Notes: generated by a model not told the origin, from the sequence alone. Counted from the first letter of the stretch, positions 22,376-31,191 are shown. The stretch is 64,000 nucleotides of DNA from Lacticaseibacillus brantae DSM 23927 (GCF_001436115.1 NZ_AYZQ01000005.1:1-64000), one strand, 5' to 3'. Made by a program: numbers and translations.

Positions 22376-22404
22376 ATTGTAAAAGATTCGGCGGCATCTT
22401 GCAA
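22376..22404 (-). promoter_or_regulatory. queT promoter
   Basis: Minus-strand TTGCAA (22399-22404), 17-base spacer, TACAAT (22376-22381). The start site would be at about 22369-22370, the first base of the riboswitch. Confidence 0.78.
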
Positions 22405-22411
22405 ATGCAAC

Positions 22412-22450
22412 ACAAAAAGCCTGTGGTCAGGACCACAGGCTTTTTGTGTT
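22412..22450 (-). terminator. Intrinsic terminator of mazEF
   Basis: Long perfect stem ACACAAAAAGCCTGTGGTC and its complement, with a 2-base loop; TTTTTGTGT follows on the minus strand. The stem is symmetrical, so it would also stop plus-strand transcription. Confidence 0.9.
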
Positions 22451-22823
22451 AACTCACAGGCACTGGTTCAGAAACTTTAATCCCTAGCGAAATAGCTAAG
22501 GCAGAATCAACGGCCTGCATTTTCTCAGCGCTCAGGGCGGTCACCTTGTCTTTAAGCCGGGACTTATCAATCGTCCTGACTTGTTCCAAGAGAATCACCG
22601 AGTCACGCTCAATGCCGTCATCTTTGGCAGTTAAGCCGACATGTGTGGGCATCTTCGGCTTTTGAATCTTCGAGGTGATTGCCGCTACGATGACCGTCGG
22701 ACTATAATGATTGCCAACATTATTTTGTACAATCAGAACTGGGCGATTACCGCCTTGTTCTGAACCTACGACAGGGGATAAGTCTGCAAAAAAGATATCA
22801 CCCCGCTTTACCACTACTGCCAT
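22449..22823 (-). CDS. mazF: MazF/PemK-family endoribonuclease toxin
   Basis: A 124-residue type II toxin that cleaves mRNA at short sequences. It has the family's N-terminal [19 protein letters not shown], the [10 protein letters not shown] strand and the [14 protein letters not shown] loop. The ATG at 22823 follows GGAGGG by 7 bases, better than an in-frame TTG two codons earlier. The upstream gene encodes the antitoxin. The pair lies next to alr-acpS, the location usual for chromosomal mazEF (ndoAI-ndoA) in Bacilli, and so is likely a core, vertically inherited locus. Confidence 0.95.
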   Translation of the reverse strand: MAVVVKRGDIFFADLSPVVGSEQGGNRPVLIVQNNVGNHYSPTVIVAAITSKIQKPKMPTHVGLTAKDDGIERDSVILLEQVRTIDKSRLKDKVTALSAEKMQAVDSALAISLGIKVSEPVPVS

Positions 22824-22843
22824 ATCCAAACCCTCCTGGTAAG

Positions 22844-23092
22844 TTAATGGATATGGGAATATGCTTCGTTCTCACACGCAGTGAACTCTTGACAGATTTG
22901 AGCATTGATTGCCGCCATCTCGGTATAGCCACTGACTAATTGACTCAGTTCAGGATCGTGGGCATGCAGGTACTCTGCCATTGCCATCTGGACCAGGCGA
23001 GCACGGTCAATCGTGTGCATTTCACAATAAGCATCAATCTCCGACTGTAAAGCACCATCTAGCACCACTGAAAATGCTTCTTGCTTTGCCAT
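22844..23092 (-). CDS. mazE: MazE/PemI-type antitoxin (ribbon-helix-helix)
   Basis: An 82-residue acidic protein beginning [20 protein letters not shown], consistent with an N-terminal ribbon-helix-helix DNA-binding fold and a C-terminal toxin-binding tail ([20 protein letters not shown]). It sits 20 bases before mazF, and such pairs autorepress their promoter. The ATG at 23092 is chosen over a TTG one codon earlier because GGAGGAG is 7 bases from it. Assignment depends largely on position before mazF. Confidence 0.85.
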   Translation of the reverse strand: MAKQEAFSVVLDGALQSEIDAYCEMHTIDRARLVQMAMAEYLHAHDPELSQLVSGYTEMAAINAQICQEFTACENEAYSHIH

Positions 23093-23164
23093 CAAAAAGC
23101 TCCTCCCATACCAAAGATTATTTTCACTAAGCTTAACATATCCCCATGTAAATTTAAACTGCCG

Positions 23165-24301
23165 TTATTTAATTGGGTTAACACTGACCCGAGGTAACCG
23201 CTCTGCTAAGCTGCAGGCCACCTCATAATGAATCGTATCTGAAAAATCTGCCACGTCTTGCAACGTTATTTTTTGGTTGCCACTTTGGCCGACCAACACA
23301 ACTTCGGTCCCAGGTGCATATTCTTTAGGCAGCCGAATCATAAACTGATCCATGCAAACCCGGCCAACAATTTCACAAGCTTGACCATCAACAAGGACAT
23401 GGAACCCCTGCAAGCGTCGCAGCCAGCCATCGGCATAACCCATTGGCACGGTGCCAATCCACTCATCCCCGGCAGCGCGATAAGTCACCCCATAGGAAAC
23501 CCCATCGCCGGCGTGAATCTGCTTCACAAACGCCAACTTCGACACCAGCGACAGCGCCGGTTCCAATGGGTATGGTGTCTCTGGAATGGCATGACCAGAA
23601 GGATTCAAGCCGTACATCGCGACCCCGTAACGAATCATATTGCCGTTGCAGGCTGCATGCCACAAGCTAGTCGCTGAGTTGGACACGTGGACGTACTCAG
23701 GCTTATTGGGTAATGCCGCTAAGTATTGATGGAACTTGGCTACTTGTTCATTGAAATAGGTGGTATCTTTCTCATCGGCCGTGGCGAAATGCGTAAATAA
23801 TCCCGCAATTTCAAATTGATCAGCATGGGCCTGGATAAAGGCAATCGCCGCATTCATCTCTTCCAACCGGCGAAAACCAATCCGGCCCATGCCAGTATCT
23901 AAGGCTAAATGCACGCGCAGTTTGGGAAGATCTGGATCTGCTTGTAAGACCGGCAATGCTGCTTCTAGCCAGGCCACCGAACCAACAGGAACAGCAATGG
24001 TATTCGCTGCAGCCACCGCAGCAGTCTCAGGTTCAATAATCCCTAAGACGAGAATTGGCAGCGTGAAGTCAGCCTGACGCAAGGCCACAGCTTCATCCAG
24101 AATCGCCACACAATAGCCGCCGGCACCGGCAGCTGCCGCAACTCGGGCGACCCGAAGTAAACCGTGCCCATAAGCATCCGCTTTAATCACGGCAAAAAGT
24201 TTAGTTCCCGCATCCAGTTGGCCGATAGCATGTTGCAAATTATGTAAGATGGCCGTTTCATCAACGAGCACGCGGCTGGGGCGTAAGTTTCCTGTAATCA
24301 T
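23165..24301 (-). CDS. alr: Alanine racemase
   Basis: PLP enzyme making D-alanine for peptidoglycan and lipoteichoic acid. The 378-residue protein has the PLP lysine in FAVIKADAYGHG (about residue 40) and the opposite catalytic Tyr in GDGVSYGVTY, with the usual LDTGMGRIGF and SNSATSLW motifs. It begins one base after the acpS stop, so the two are co-transcribed and probably translationally coupled. Confidence 0.97.
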   Translation of the reverse strand: MITGNLRPSRVLVDETAILHNLQHAIGQLDAGTKLFAVIKADAYGHGLLRVARVAAAAGAGGYCVAILDEAVALRQADFTLPILVLGIIEPETAAVAAANTIAVPVGSVAWLEAALPVLQADPDLPKLRVHLALDTGMGRIGFRRLEEMNAAIAFIQAHADQFEIAGLFTHFATADEKDTTYFNEQVAKFHQYLAALPNKPEYVHVSNSATSLWHAACNGNMIRYGVAMYGLNPSGHAIPETPYPLEPALSLVSKLAFVKQIHAGDGVSYGVTYRAAGDEWIGTVPMGYADGWLRRLQGFHVLVDGQACEIVGRVCMDQFMIRLPKEYAPGTEVVLVGQSGNQKITLQDVADFSDTIHYEVACSLAERLPRVSVNPIK

Positions 24302-24302
24302 T

Positions 24303-24659
24303 CTATTCGCTTCTTTCCAAAATCACTTCAGTGAAGACCATCGTATCAGTATGACTAATGCTAACAAAGGCGTTGCCCGCAAATGGGTGTTTGGCGATGA
24401 TGGGCTTGCCGTAATCGTCATTCATCGTTTCAATGTCTCGCAGACCAACTTTGCCCAGTCCAGTGCCATACGCCTTAGAGTAAGATTCTTTCACGGAGAA
24501 TCGGCCAGATAAATATTCGGCTGCACGGCGACCAGACAAAGTTTGGTAATGGGCGTATTCATTGTCCGTCAGTACTTTTAGTGCAAAATTTGGATTCTTC
24601 TCTTGGGCGTCAACCACGCGGTCGATGTCTGTCGCGTCAATGCCTAGACCATATATCAC
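24303..24659 (-). CDS. acpS: Holo-[acyl-carrier-protein] synthase
   Basis: Transfers 4'-phosphopantetheine from CoA to acyl carrier protein. The 118-residue protein has the Mg-binding GIDATDIDRV at the N-terminus and RFSVKESYSKAYGTG in the middle, then VSISHTDTM, as in the AcpS family. Start is GTG at 24659 with AGAGG about 8 bases upstream. First gene of acpS-alr-mazEF. Confidence 0.95.
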   Translation of the reverse strand: MIYGLGIDATDIDRVVDAQEKNPNFALKVLTDNEYAHYQTLSGRRAAEYLSGRFSVKESYSKAYGTGLGKVGLRDIETMNDDYGKPIIAKHPFAGNAFVSISHTDTMVFTEVILERSE

Positions 24660-24770
24660 GATGACAACCTCTTTCCAACGTTAATAGTTTTATTGTGACA
24701 TGAAAAGCCCCTCACTTCCACTAGTTTGACGTGCAATTTATTCAACTTAACGTGAAACTTAGCATGCAAC

Positions 24771-24806
24771 AAAAAAACTCGGAATCAGCAGTAGCTGATT
24801 CCGAGT
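24771..24806 (-). terminator. Intrinsic terminator of cshA
   Basis: Perfect stem ACTCGGAATCAGC/GCTGATTCCGAGT with a 4-base loop, then seven T residues on the minus strand. Confidence 0.93.
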
Positions 24807-24820
24807 TTCGTTTTTAATGA

Positions 24821-26350
24821 TTAACCTTCGTTATTACGGATGGTGAAGTTACGCTTACGGTTACTGCTTGAAGCATTGTCCCGTCCGCGAGAACTGTCAC
24901 GTCGGCCGCCTTGACGACCGCCGTTAGAATGACCGCCATCACGCTTGCCTTGATAGCCATTACGGCCACCATTGCTCCGGTTACCACGATAACCACCATT
25001 GCTACGACCACCGCCACGCTTGTTACGGCTTGGTAATGGGCGTTCTGGGGTAATCTTAACTGGTACAGAGCTGGCATCATCAGGGCTAACAGCCTTCAGA
25101 TATGCTGAAACCAATTGAAGGGGAGTGTAAGTTTCCAACAGTGTTTCCGCCATTGGTTCATACTTATCCGCATCGCCTTCTTCAACTTGTTCCTTAACCT
25201 TTTCAAGTCCCGTGGAGATTTGGCCTAAGAAGGCTTCCTGATCCGTTGGTGGCTTCATGGGTAACATACGCTTCTTGGTTAATTCTTCAATCGTATGCAA
25301 GTATTCGATTTCGTTAGGGGAAACGAATGTCACTGAGACACCCTTCTTACCGGCACGGCCAGTCCGCCCAATACGGTGAACATAGCTATCTGGATCTTGA
25401 GGGATATCGTAGTTGTACACGTGGGTGACGTTATTAATATCTAACCCACGAGCGGCAACATCAGTCGCTACCAAGAAGTCAAGTTGACCTGACTTAAATT
25501 GGCGTAAGACGCTCATCCGCTTTTGTTGGGTGAGATCGCCATGGATGCCTTCAGCGCGATAACCACGGGCCTTTAAGCCACGAGTTAATTCATCAACACG
25601 GCGCTTGGTCCGACCAAAAATCAAGGCCAAGTCTGGTGCCTGCACATCGAAAATCCGTGTCATGACATCGAACTTCTCAAAGTCCTTAGCACGCACATAG
25701 TATTGTTCAATACTATCAGCGGTTAATTCCTTAGACTTAATCTTAACGGTAATTGGGTCATGCATGAAGTTCTTGGTCAAACGCATGATTGGTGCTGGCA
25801 TGGTCGCTGAGAACAGCAAGGTTTGCCGTTCAACTGGCGCTGTCTTAACGATACTTTCGATGTCGTCAATAAAGCCCATGTCAAGCATTTCGTCAGCTTC
25901 GTCCAAGACCAATGTTTTTAAGCCACCCAGCTTAACGGTGTGGCGGTTAATGTGATCGAGTAAGCGACCGGGAGTCCCGACCAAGATTTGTGGATGGTCT
26001 GAAAGACTCCGAATTTGGCGGCGAATATCAGCGCCACCGTAAACGGCCTGCACTTTAATCTTCTTATCGCGACCAAGTTTGTATAATTCTTCTTGGGTTT
26101 GAATCGCAAGTTCCCGTGTTGGGGAAATAATTAAGGCTTGAATATTTTTGTCAGCCTTATCGATTTTTTCAAGAATTGGTAAGCCAAAAGCAGCTGTCTT
26201 CCCGGTACCAGTTTGCGCCTGACCAATCACGTCATCGCCCTTGAGTACCAAAGGAATGGTTTCTGCTTGAATTGGTGTGGCTTCCTCGAACCCAGACCGT
26301 GAAATTGCTTTGAGAATCTCGTGATCTAAGCCTAATTCTTTAAACTTCAA
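24821..26350 (-). CDS. cshA: DEAD-box RNA helicase (CshA-like)
   Basis: ATP-dependent RNA helicase for RNA turnover, ribosome assembly and cold growth. The 509-residue protein has the Q motif (FEEATPIQAETIP), Walker A AQTGTGKT, DEAD (LVLDEADEML), SAT, and HRIGRTGRAG motif VI, with a basic Gly/Arg/Asn/Ser-rich C-terminal tail of about 75 residues. Start is TTG at 26350: AAGGAGG lies 7 bases before it, whereas the upstream ATG at 26380 lacks a site. It has a long leader of about 100 bases. Confidence 0.95.
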   Translation of the reverse strand: MKFKELGLDHEILKAISRSGFEEATPIQAETIPLVLKGDDVIGQAQTGTGKTAAFGLPILEKIDKADKNIQALIISPTRELAIQTQEELYKLGRDKKIKVQAVYGGADIRRQIRSLSDHPQILVGTPGRLLDHINRHTVKLGGLKTLVLDEADEMLDMGFIDDIESIVKTAPVERQTLLFSATMPAPIMRLTKNFMHDPITVKIKSKELTADSIEQYYVRAKDFEKFDVMTRIFDVQAPDLALIFGRTKRRVDELTRGLKARGYRAEGIHGDLTQQKRMSVLRQFKSGQLDFLVATDVAARGLDINNVTHVYNYDIPQDPDSYVHRIGRTGRAGKKGVSVTFVSPNEIEYLHTIEELTKKRMLPMKPPTDQEAFLGQISTGLEKVKEQVEEGDADKYEPMAETLLETYTPLQLVSAYLKAVSPDDASSVPVKITPERPLPSRNKRGGGRSNGGYRGNRSNGGRNGYQGKRDGGHSNGGRQGGRRDSSRGRDNASSSNRKRNFTIRNNEG

Positions 26351-26460
26351 ATGATGTCCTCCTTGTTTGTGCCTATGCAATACAAAGCAGAACGATCATC
26401 TGAAGTAGGCTGCCCTGTATTTGCAATTTTCATCATAGTTTTCATAAAAGTATCTAAAAC

Positions 26461-26489
26461 ATCATACCACTGATTGCCCATTAAAACAA
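26461..26489 (-). promoter_or_regulatory. cshA promoter
   Basis: Minus-strand TTGTTT (26484-26489), 17-base spacer ending TGG, TATGAT (26461-26466), an extended -10 type. The leader to the TTG start is about 105 nt. Confidence 0.6.
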
Positions 26490-26527
26490 ATGGCCACAGG
26501 AAACCAGACGCATCAGCCTTCTCAGCC

Positions 26528-26564
26528 AAAAAGCCACCAGTGCAATTGCATCGGTGGCTTTTTC
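26528..26564 (-). terminator. Intrinsic terminator of murF
   Basis: Stem AAAAGCCACC/GGTGGCTTTT with an inner TGCAATTGCA loop palindrome, directly after the murF stop. Confidence 0.8.
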
Positions 26565-26565
26565 A

Positions 26566-27951
26566 TTAATCATTTACAGAACTTGTAAGCGCGGTGAGCA
26601 CATTTTCCAGATGCATCCCATGACTGGCCTTCAAGAGAACCAAGTCGTTGGGCGTAATCATAGCCTGCAGGGCAGTAATCATTGCCGCCTGCTGTCCAAC
26701 TGGATAATAGTGTAAATGCTCTGGGGCATAAGTGGCCTGCAATGCTTCAAGCAGAGGCTGAATCTCTTGCCCGTACAAGAAGACTTCGTCGACGGCTTCT
26801 GGTTTAAGTTCGCTAGCAACACTGGCATGGAGTTGGGCACTGGCATCACCCAGTTCCAACATATCGCCAAGTACCGCAATCCGCCGGCCAGCACACTGGA
26901 ATTGACTGAAATCGCGGATGACCGCCTTCATTGCCGTCGGATTGGCATTATAGACGTCACTCAAAATAGCTTCGCCTTGATTCCCTGTCAACCATTGGGT
27001 GCGGTTCTCAGTAATCTTGAACGTCGCTAGCGCCCGCTGAATTGCTTCCGGCTTAATGTGAAACTTGCGTCCAACCAGAATCGCTGCCAGCGCATTCGTG
27101 ACATTGTATTCACCCATGACCGGAATATCGAAGTGTAAATCCGGCCAACGACTCAAATCAAACTCCGTGTGATCCGAGAAGGCCCGGACATTTTTGACGA
27201 ACAGGTCATTGTCTGGATTCACGCCAAAAGTTTTCTTGGCTAGATCGACTGCTTCTGCCCGTTCACGGAGCAACGGTTCATCGCCATTATAAATGAAAAG
27301 CCCATCCTCTTTAACGCCGTCGAGAATTTCCATTTTGGCATCGGCAATGCGATCACGAGTCTGGAAGAATTCAATGTGAGCTTCACCAATCATCGTGATA
27401 ACAGCCACATCGGGTTCAGCCAACTGGCTTAAGGCCGATAATTGACCAGGCCGGTCCATTCCCATTTCTACCACGAGAATTTCTGTGTTAGGGTCCATCG
27501 ACAGAATCGTCATTGGCACCCCAATTTCATTGTTATAGTTTTTAGGAGTTTTGACGACGTGGTACTGGGTCGCCAAGACTGCCGCGGTCATATCCTTCGT
27601 GGTTGTTTTGCCATTACTACCCGTAATAGCTACAACCTTGGGATTTACTTTCATTAACAAGTAATAACGGGCTAAGGCCTGCATGGCTTGCAGCGGATCA
27701 TCGACAACCAATTGTGGAATTGATGTCACAAAAGGCGCATGATCACGCGCAATAAAAGTAGCCGCTGCTTGTTTCTTAACGGCCTCAGGAATAAAGCTGT
27801 GACCATCACGATCACCCTTTAGCGGCACGAATAATCCGCCTGCTTGTAAGTCACGCGTGTCAAAAGCCACACTGGTGACGGTGACATCCCCCAAAGCCTC
27901 ATTGAAGTTGGCGTCAACAACGCGCGCAATTTCAGCAAGTGTCATCTTCAT
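26566..27951 (-). CDS. murF: UDP-MurNAc-tripeptide D-Ala-D-Ala ligase
   Basis: Adds D-Ala-D-Ala to the peptidoglycan precursor. The 461-residue Mur ligase has the ATP site ITGSNGKTTTKDM, the NNEIGVPMTIL substrate motif, GEAHIEFF, and the NPTAMKAVI C-terminal domain motif. Length is typical. It precedes cshA, an order common in lactobacilli (ddl-murF-cshA), although ddl is not upstream here: a gene of unknown function is. Confidence 0.96.
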   Translation of the reverse strand: MKMTLAEIARVVDANFNEALGDVTVTSVAFDTRDLQAGGLFVPLKGDRDGHSFIPEAVKKQAAATFIARDHAPFVTSIPQLVVDDPLQAMQALARYYLLMKVNPKVVAITGSNGKTTTKDMTAAVLATQYHVVKTPKNYNNEIGVPMTILSMDPNTEILVVEMGMDRPGQLSALSQLAEPDVAVITMIGEAHIEFFQTRDRIADAKMEILDGVKEDGLFIYNGDEPLLRERAEAVDLAKKTFGVNPDNDLFVKNVRAFSDHTEFDLSRWPDLHFDIPVMGEYNVTNALAAILVGRKFHIKPEAIQRALATFKITENRTQWLTGNQGEAILSDVYNANPTAMKAVIRDFSQFQCAGRRIAVLGDMLELGDASAQLHASVASELKPEAVDEVFLYGQEIQPLLEALQATYAPEHLHYYPVGQQAAMITALQAMITPNDLVLLKASHGMHLENVLTALTSSVND

Positions 27952-28024
27952 ATTGATTTACTCTCCAATTCGCTCTCGTTCAAATCAGTAACTCAACCAT
28001 TTTACCGCAATGCTGGCCGTCCAG

Positions 28025-28762
28025 CTAGTCACCGTCTAATTGTAAGGTCCACTGCTGTTTTTGCCGATCTAACACGAGCGCCCCAATTGTCTGATTGCCC
28101 AGCTCCCGTTCAGGCAGAAACCGCCCAGTTGGTTGTAAAAGTTGTACCCGCACCGCCTCGCGTGAAAACGCAACGCCACTGAAGTTGAAGATGATGCCAT
28201 CAACCGAGCGTTCACGAATTGCCTTCAGTGTTGCAGGATCAATCGCTGGAAATTCTTGTTGCCGCAATCGCAGCCAAAATGGCTGTTCATTGGCAGCCCA
28301 ACGGACATGCCGCAACAAAGCAGCCGATAAAGTCGTATCGAATGTGTTGAGATGGCGGAAGTACATATTAATCAGGCCCGTACTCAGCGGCAACACGACC
28401 AGATTATTTTGCAGTTTATAATAGAACGGGGACTGCATGTGGGTTTTGGCATGGCCGAGATACAATAACTCGGCGATTTCACCAGGGGTCAGTTCCTGTA
28501 AGTAAGTGCCATGCGAATAATCTAACCAATCGCGCTGGCTTGCCAAGCGACTCTGCATAAAGTCGCGGACAGCTTCTTGACCACTGATGACATTAAACCC
28601 AGTGTGCGGGTCCACAAACTCGTCTTCATCAATTGGCGGCAGCAACAAGATATGTTGCGGAACTTGAACTTGGTCTTGAATAATATCACTTGTCGCAATC
28701 CCATATGTTAAGAAAAGATGCGCAAATGGCTCAAAATGAACATACACTAATGAATTTCGCAA
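28025..28762 (-). CDS. Conserved-looking protein of unknown function
   Basis: I do not recognise this 245-residue protein. It has no signal peptide and no clear TM segment. The middle (YLQELTPGEIAELLYLGHAK) looks helical and the C-terminal part (about 195-245) is beta-rich and ends in LDGD. Composition is that of a normal cytosolic protein, and codon use matches its neighbours. The TTG start at 28762 has AGGAG 4-5 bases upstream, and a TATAAT -10 (28796-28801, minus strand) lies 34 bases before it. It runs in the same direction as murF with a 73-bp gap. Across the gap on the right is a hairpin-repeat array. Confidence 0.8.
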   Translation of the reverse strand: MRNSLVYVHFEPFAHLFLTYGIATSDIIQDQVQVPQHILLLPPIDEDEFVDPHTGFNVISGQEAVRDFMQSRLASQRDWLDYSHGTYLQELTPGEIAELLYLGHAKTHMQSPFYYKLQNNLVVLPLSTGLINMYFRHLNTFDTTLSAALLRHVRWAANEQPFWLRLRQQEFPAIDPATLKAIRERSVDGIIFNFSGVAFSREAVRVQLLQPTGRFLPERELGNQTIGALVLDRQKQQWTLQLDGD

Positions 28763-28846
28763 CGGTCTCCTGCTCCCTTACCTTTCTAGTCTTCAATTAT
28801 ACAGCTTTCCCACATTAAAAGGCATGGATATGAGAAAATAAATAAG

Positions 28847-29120
28847 AGAGCGTGAGCAACACCGGTTAGACGCCGCGGACTAAGCCAGCCTACACCAAGG
28901 GAGGTATTTCACTCACGCAGTTGTAGGCACTTAGGCAAGGCGTTTGGTGGTGCGAACGCGTTTAGAGCGTGAGCAGGCACGGGTTGCCATCGAGTACTAG
29001 CAAGATTTCGCTAAAATCAGCGAGTTGTGCTGATGGCGAAATCAGGCTAGACGGAGATTGCAGTGCCTGGGAGTGCGTTTGGAGTGTGAGCAGGCACCGG
29101 TTAGACGCCGCGGACCATAC
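28847..29120 (+). repeat. Hairpin-repeat array A (two full units and one truncated)
   Basis: Units 28847-28963 and 28964-29080 are both 117 bp and begin AGAGCGTGAG. Unit 1 folds as GCAACACC...ACGCC / GGCGT...GGTGGTGC with an inner stem CTAAG..GCCTACA / TGTAGGC..TTAG. Unit 2 folds as AGGCAC / GTGCCT with inner AGC..GATTTCGC / GCGAAATC..GCT. From 29081 a third unit starts (GGAGTGTGAG) and copies the first 30 bases of unit 1's left arm, then stops at about 29115-29120. The array lies between two divergent genes, in the leader of the SUKH-like gene. Related arrays are at 44791-44951 and 61993-62378. Confidence 0.88.
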
Positions 29121-29206
29121 CGCCAGGCTTGCTGCCACCGGCCGGATTCCGCAGTACGCCCGTACGGTTCCCTGATCGCCAACCAACTGATAGAAAGGAT
29201 GATTCG

Positions 29207-29890
29207 ATGCATGACTGGCCCATTCCACCTGTACCAACTTTGCTGACCATACCAAAACTCCCAGCCATTCCTGATTCATATTGGGCCATTGTCCAAACCG
29301 GTCAATTTCCGGAACGTTTCTGGCTGACAACGCCTGAGCCCACCAGTGATAGCCTTGATGGGGTCACTATTCATGGCTTTGCCCGCGCGGGAGCGGCAGT
29401 GGCGATTCCCGGCCTACCGGCGCATCTCGTGCCGTTTGCCCAAGATGGTCAGCAGTATTTCGTTTTTGACGTTTCAACAACGCCAGCCGCCATTCGTTAC
29501 ATCGACACTGATGTGGATCAATGGCTGGACATTGCTTCGGACTTTGACCACTTCTGGCAATCGCTCACCCGGATTGCACCAACACTGACTGAAAGTACTT
29601 ATTCTCGTCAAAAATTAGGGCATGCGCTCTTGGTCGCACACGGAACTGAGCTATCTCCATTACTCGAGTTAGCGCGTTTTAAGTGGCCCTGGCAAGAATA
29701 TGGTGATTGGCTCTTATGGTTACTCGCCAATCGGCCAGCGGCCATTCAACGCGTCATCCTCGACGAATTTATTTTTTTACATGATTTCATGCCCCGGCAC
29801 CTCTCTGGTAAACAAATGACCGCTATCGCTTCAGGTCTTGATACGAGTGAGGTTTCATCTGACTTTCATTTTAAAACCGAAAAGTGGTAG
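29207..29890 (+). CDS. SMI1/KNR4 (SUKH)-like protein
   Basis: A 227-residue cytosolic protein. The region about 22-145 (SYWAIVQTGQFPERFW, LVPFAQDGQQYFVFD, then DTDVDQWLDIASDFDHFWQSL) has the pattern of SUKH/SMI1-KNR4 domains, which often act as immunity proteins against polymorphic toxins but also occur alone. No toxin gene is next to it. The ATG at 29207 has AAAGG 8 bases upstream. The hairpin-repeat array ends about 85 bases upstream, and an MFS gene follows after 34 bp, so the two may be co-transcribed. The family call is by eye and moderate. Confidence 0.62.
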   Translation: MHDWPIPPVPTLLTIPKLPAIPDSYWAIVQTGQFPERFWLTTPEPTSDSLDGVTIHGFARAGAAVAIPGLPAHLVPFAQDGQQYFVFDVSTTPAAIRYIDTDVDQWLDIASDFDHFWQSLTRIAPTLTESTYSRQKLGHALLVAHGTELSPLLELARFKWPWQEYGDWLLWLLANRPAAIQRVILDEFIFLHDFMPRHLSGKQMTAIASGLDTSEVSSDFHFKTEKW

Positions 29891-29924
29891 ACTTGAGAAA
29901 TAGTTTTTAAGAAGGTGAATATAT

Positions 29925-31154
29925 ATGCGTTCGCAAATTTATGCGAAAATTTTCAGACGTCGGGAACGTTGGGAGCAGAACTTGCTCGTCCTGTGGTTTG
30001 GTAATTTTATGGCTGGGATCGCCTTCTCGCTCATCATGCCGTTTATGTCGCTGTATATCGATACATTGGGACATTTTAGTCAGCTGCAGTTGAACTTCTG
30101 GAGTGGGTTGACCTTCTCCTCTACGTTCCTGATTACCGCCATTGTTTCCCCACTTTGGGGCCGTCTGGCCGACAGTAAAGGGCGCAAGCTCATGTTACTG
30201 CGGGCCAGTTTAGGAATGGCGTTTGTCATCGGGGCGATGGGCCTGGTCACCAGTGTCTTCCAATTGGTCGCATTGCGATTATTGCAGGGGGTCTTCTCTG
30301 GTTACATCAGCAACGCGAATGCGCTGATCGCCACCAGTGTCCCACGCGAAAAGAGCGGGAAAGCCTTAGGGACCTTAACAACCGGTAACGTGTCTGGGAC
30401 TCTGCTCGGCCCGTTATTGGGTGGCTTCATTGCCGACCTCGCCGGTTATCGGGTCACGTTTTTCATCACTGGTGCCATTTTGCTGCTCGTCTTCTTCCTG
30501 AGCTTAATTTTTGTCCACGAAGAATTCACACCAGTGGCCACTGTTGACCAACCTCAAACTAAAGAGATTTTCAAAAATCTCAAGTACCCGCATGTGGTTA
30601 TTGGGATGTTCATCACCACCATGATTATTCAGGCCAGTAACAACTCCATCAGCCCCATTTTGAGTCTGTATGTGCGACAATTGATGCACGGCAGCAGTAA
30701 GGTGGCCCTGGTCAGTGGAATTGTCGCCTCAATCCCCGGGATTGCGACACTTGTCGCAGCCCCGAGATTTGGGGCGTTAGGTGATCGCATCGGGACCCAG
30801 AAGATTCTGATGTACGGCCTGGCCTTTGCGGTGCTCGTCTATATTCCGCAAGCATTCGTGCAAAATGTTTGGCAGCTCGCTGGCTTACGGTTCTTGGTCG
30901 GGATTTCCGATGCAGCCCTCCTACCGCAAGTCCAAACACTGTTGGCAAAATACAGTCCTCATCAAGCGGCCGGGCGAATATTCAGTTATAACCAGTCGTT
31001 TCAGGCCATGGGGAATGTCTTCGGTCCCTTGATTGGATCAGGCATTTCTGGCATCTTCGGCTATTCAGGCGTGTTCTTCTCAACGTCACTGCTCATTATT
31101 CTGAACTTTGTCTGGGTTCGCCACAGTACTGCCGAAATTAATGGCAAAAATTGA
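29925..31154 (+). CDS. MFS multidrug-type transporter
   Basis: A 409-residue transporter with 12 predicted TM helices and the MFS motif A loop GRLADSKGRKLML between helices 2 and 3, plus motif C-like GNVSGTLLGPLLGG in helix 5, which marks drug:H+ antiporters of the DHA1 (PmrA/Lde/NorA-like) group. The long cytosolic loop falls mid-protein (about 200-215). AAGGTG precedes the ATG. The substrate cannot be told from sequence. Ends in a bidirectional terminator shared with the convergent gene. Confidence 0.88.
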   Translation: MRSQIYAKIFRRRERWEQNLLVLWFGNFMAGIAFSLIMPFMSLYIDTLGHFSQLQLNFWSGLTFSSTFLITAIVSPLWGRLADSKGRKLMLLRASLGMAFVIGAMGLVTSVFQLVALRLLQGVFSGYISNANALIATSVPREKSGKALGTLTTGNVSGTLLGPLLGGFIADLAGYRVTFFITGAILLLVFFLSLIFVHEEFTPVATVDQPQTKEIFKNLKYPHVVIGMFITTMIIQASNNSISPILSLYVRQLMHGSSKVALVSGIVASIPGIATLVAAPRFGALGDRIGTQKILMYGLAFAVLVYIPQAFVQNVWQLAGLRFLVGISDAALLPQVQTLLAKYSPHQAAGRIFSYNQSFQAMGNVFGPLIGSGISGIFGYSGVFFSTSLLIILNFVWVRHSTAEINGKN

Positions 31155-31159
31155 CCACT

Positions 31160-31191
31160 AAAAAAGCTAGGACAGATGTCCTAGCTTTTTT
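31160..31191. terminator. Bidirectional terminator between MFS gene and membrane-protein gene
   Basis: Stem AAAAAAGCTAGGAC/GTCCTAGCTTTTTT. It contains the stop codon (31181-31183) and last codons of the convergent gene, so one hairpin ends both transcripts. Confidence 0.9.

Noticed and set aside
26347-26529. 60-codon ORF in the cshA leader
   Set aside because: It overlaps the cshA promoter and start and has no ribosome binding site; best explained as leader sequence.
28847-29120. CRISPR array
   Set aside because: The period (117 bp) is regular, but each unit is one long hairpin with diverged arms, without short identical repeats and unique spacers, and no cas genes are present.
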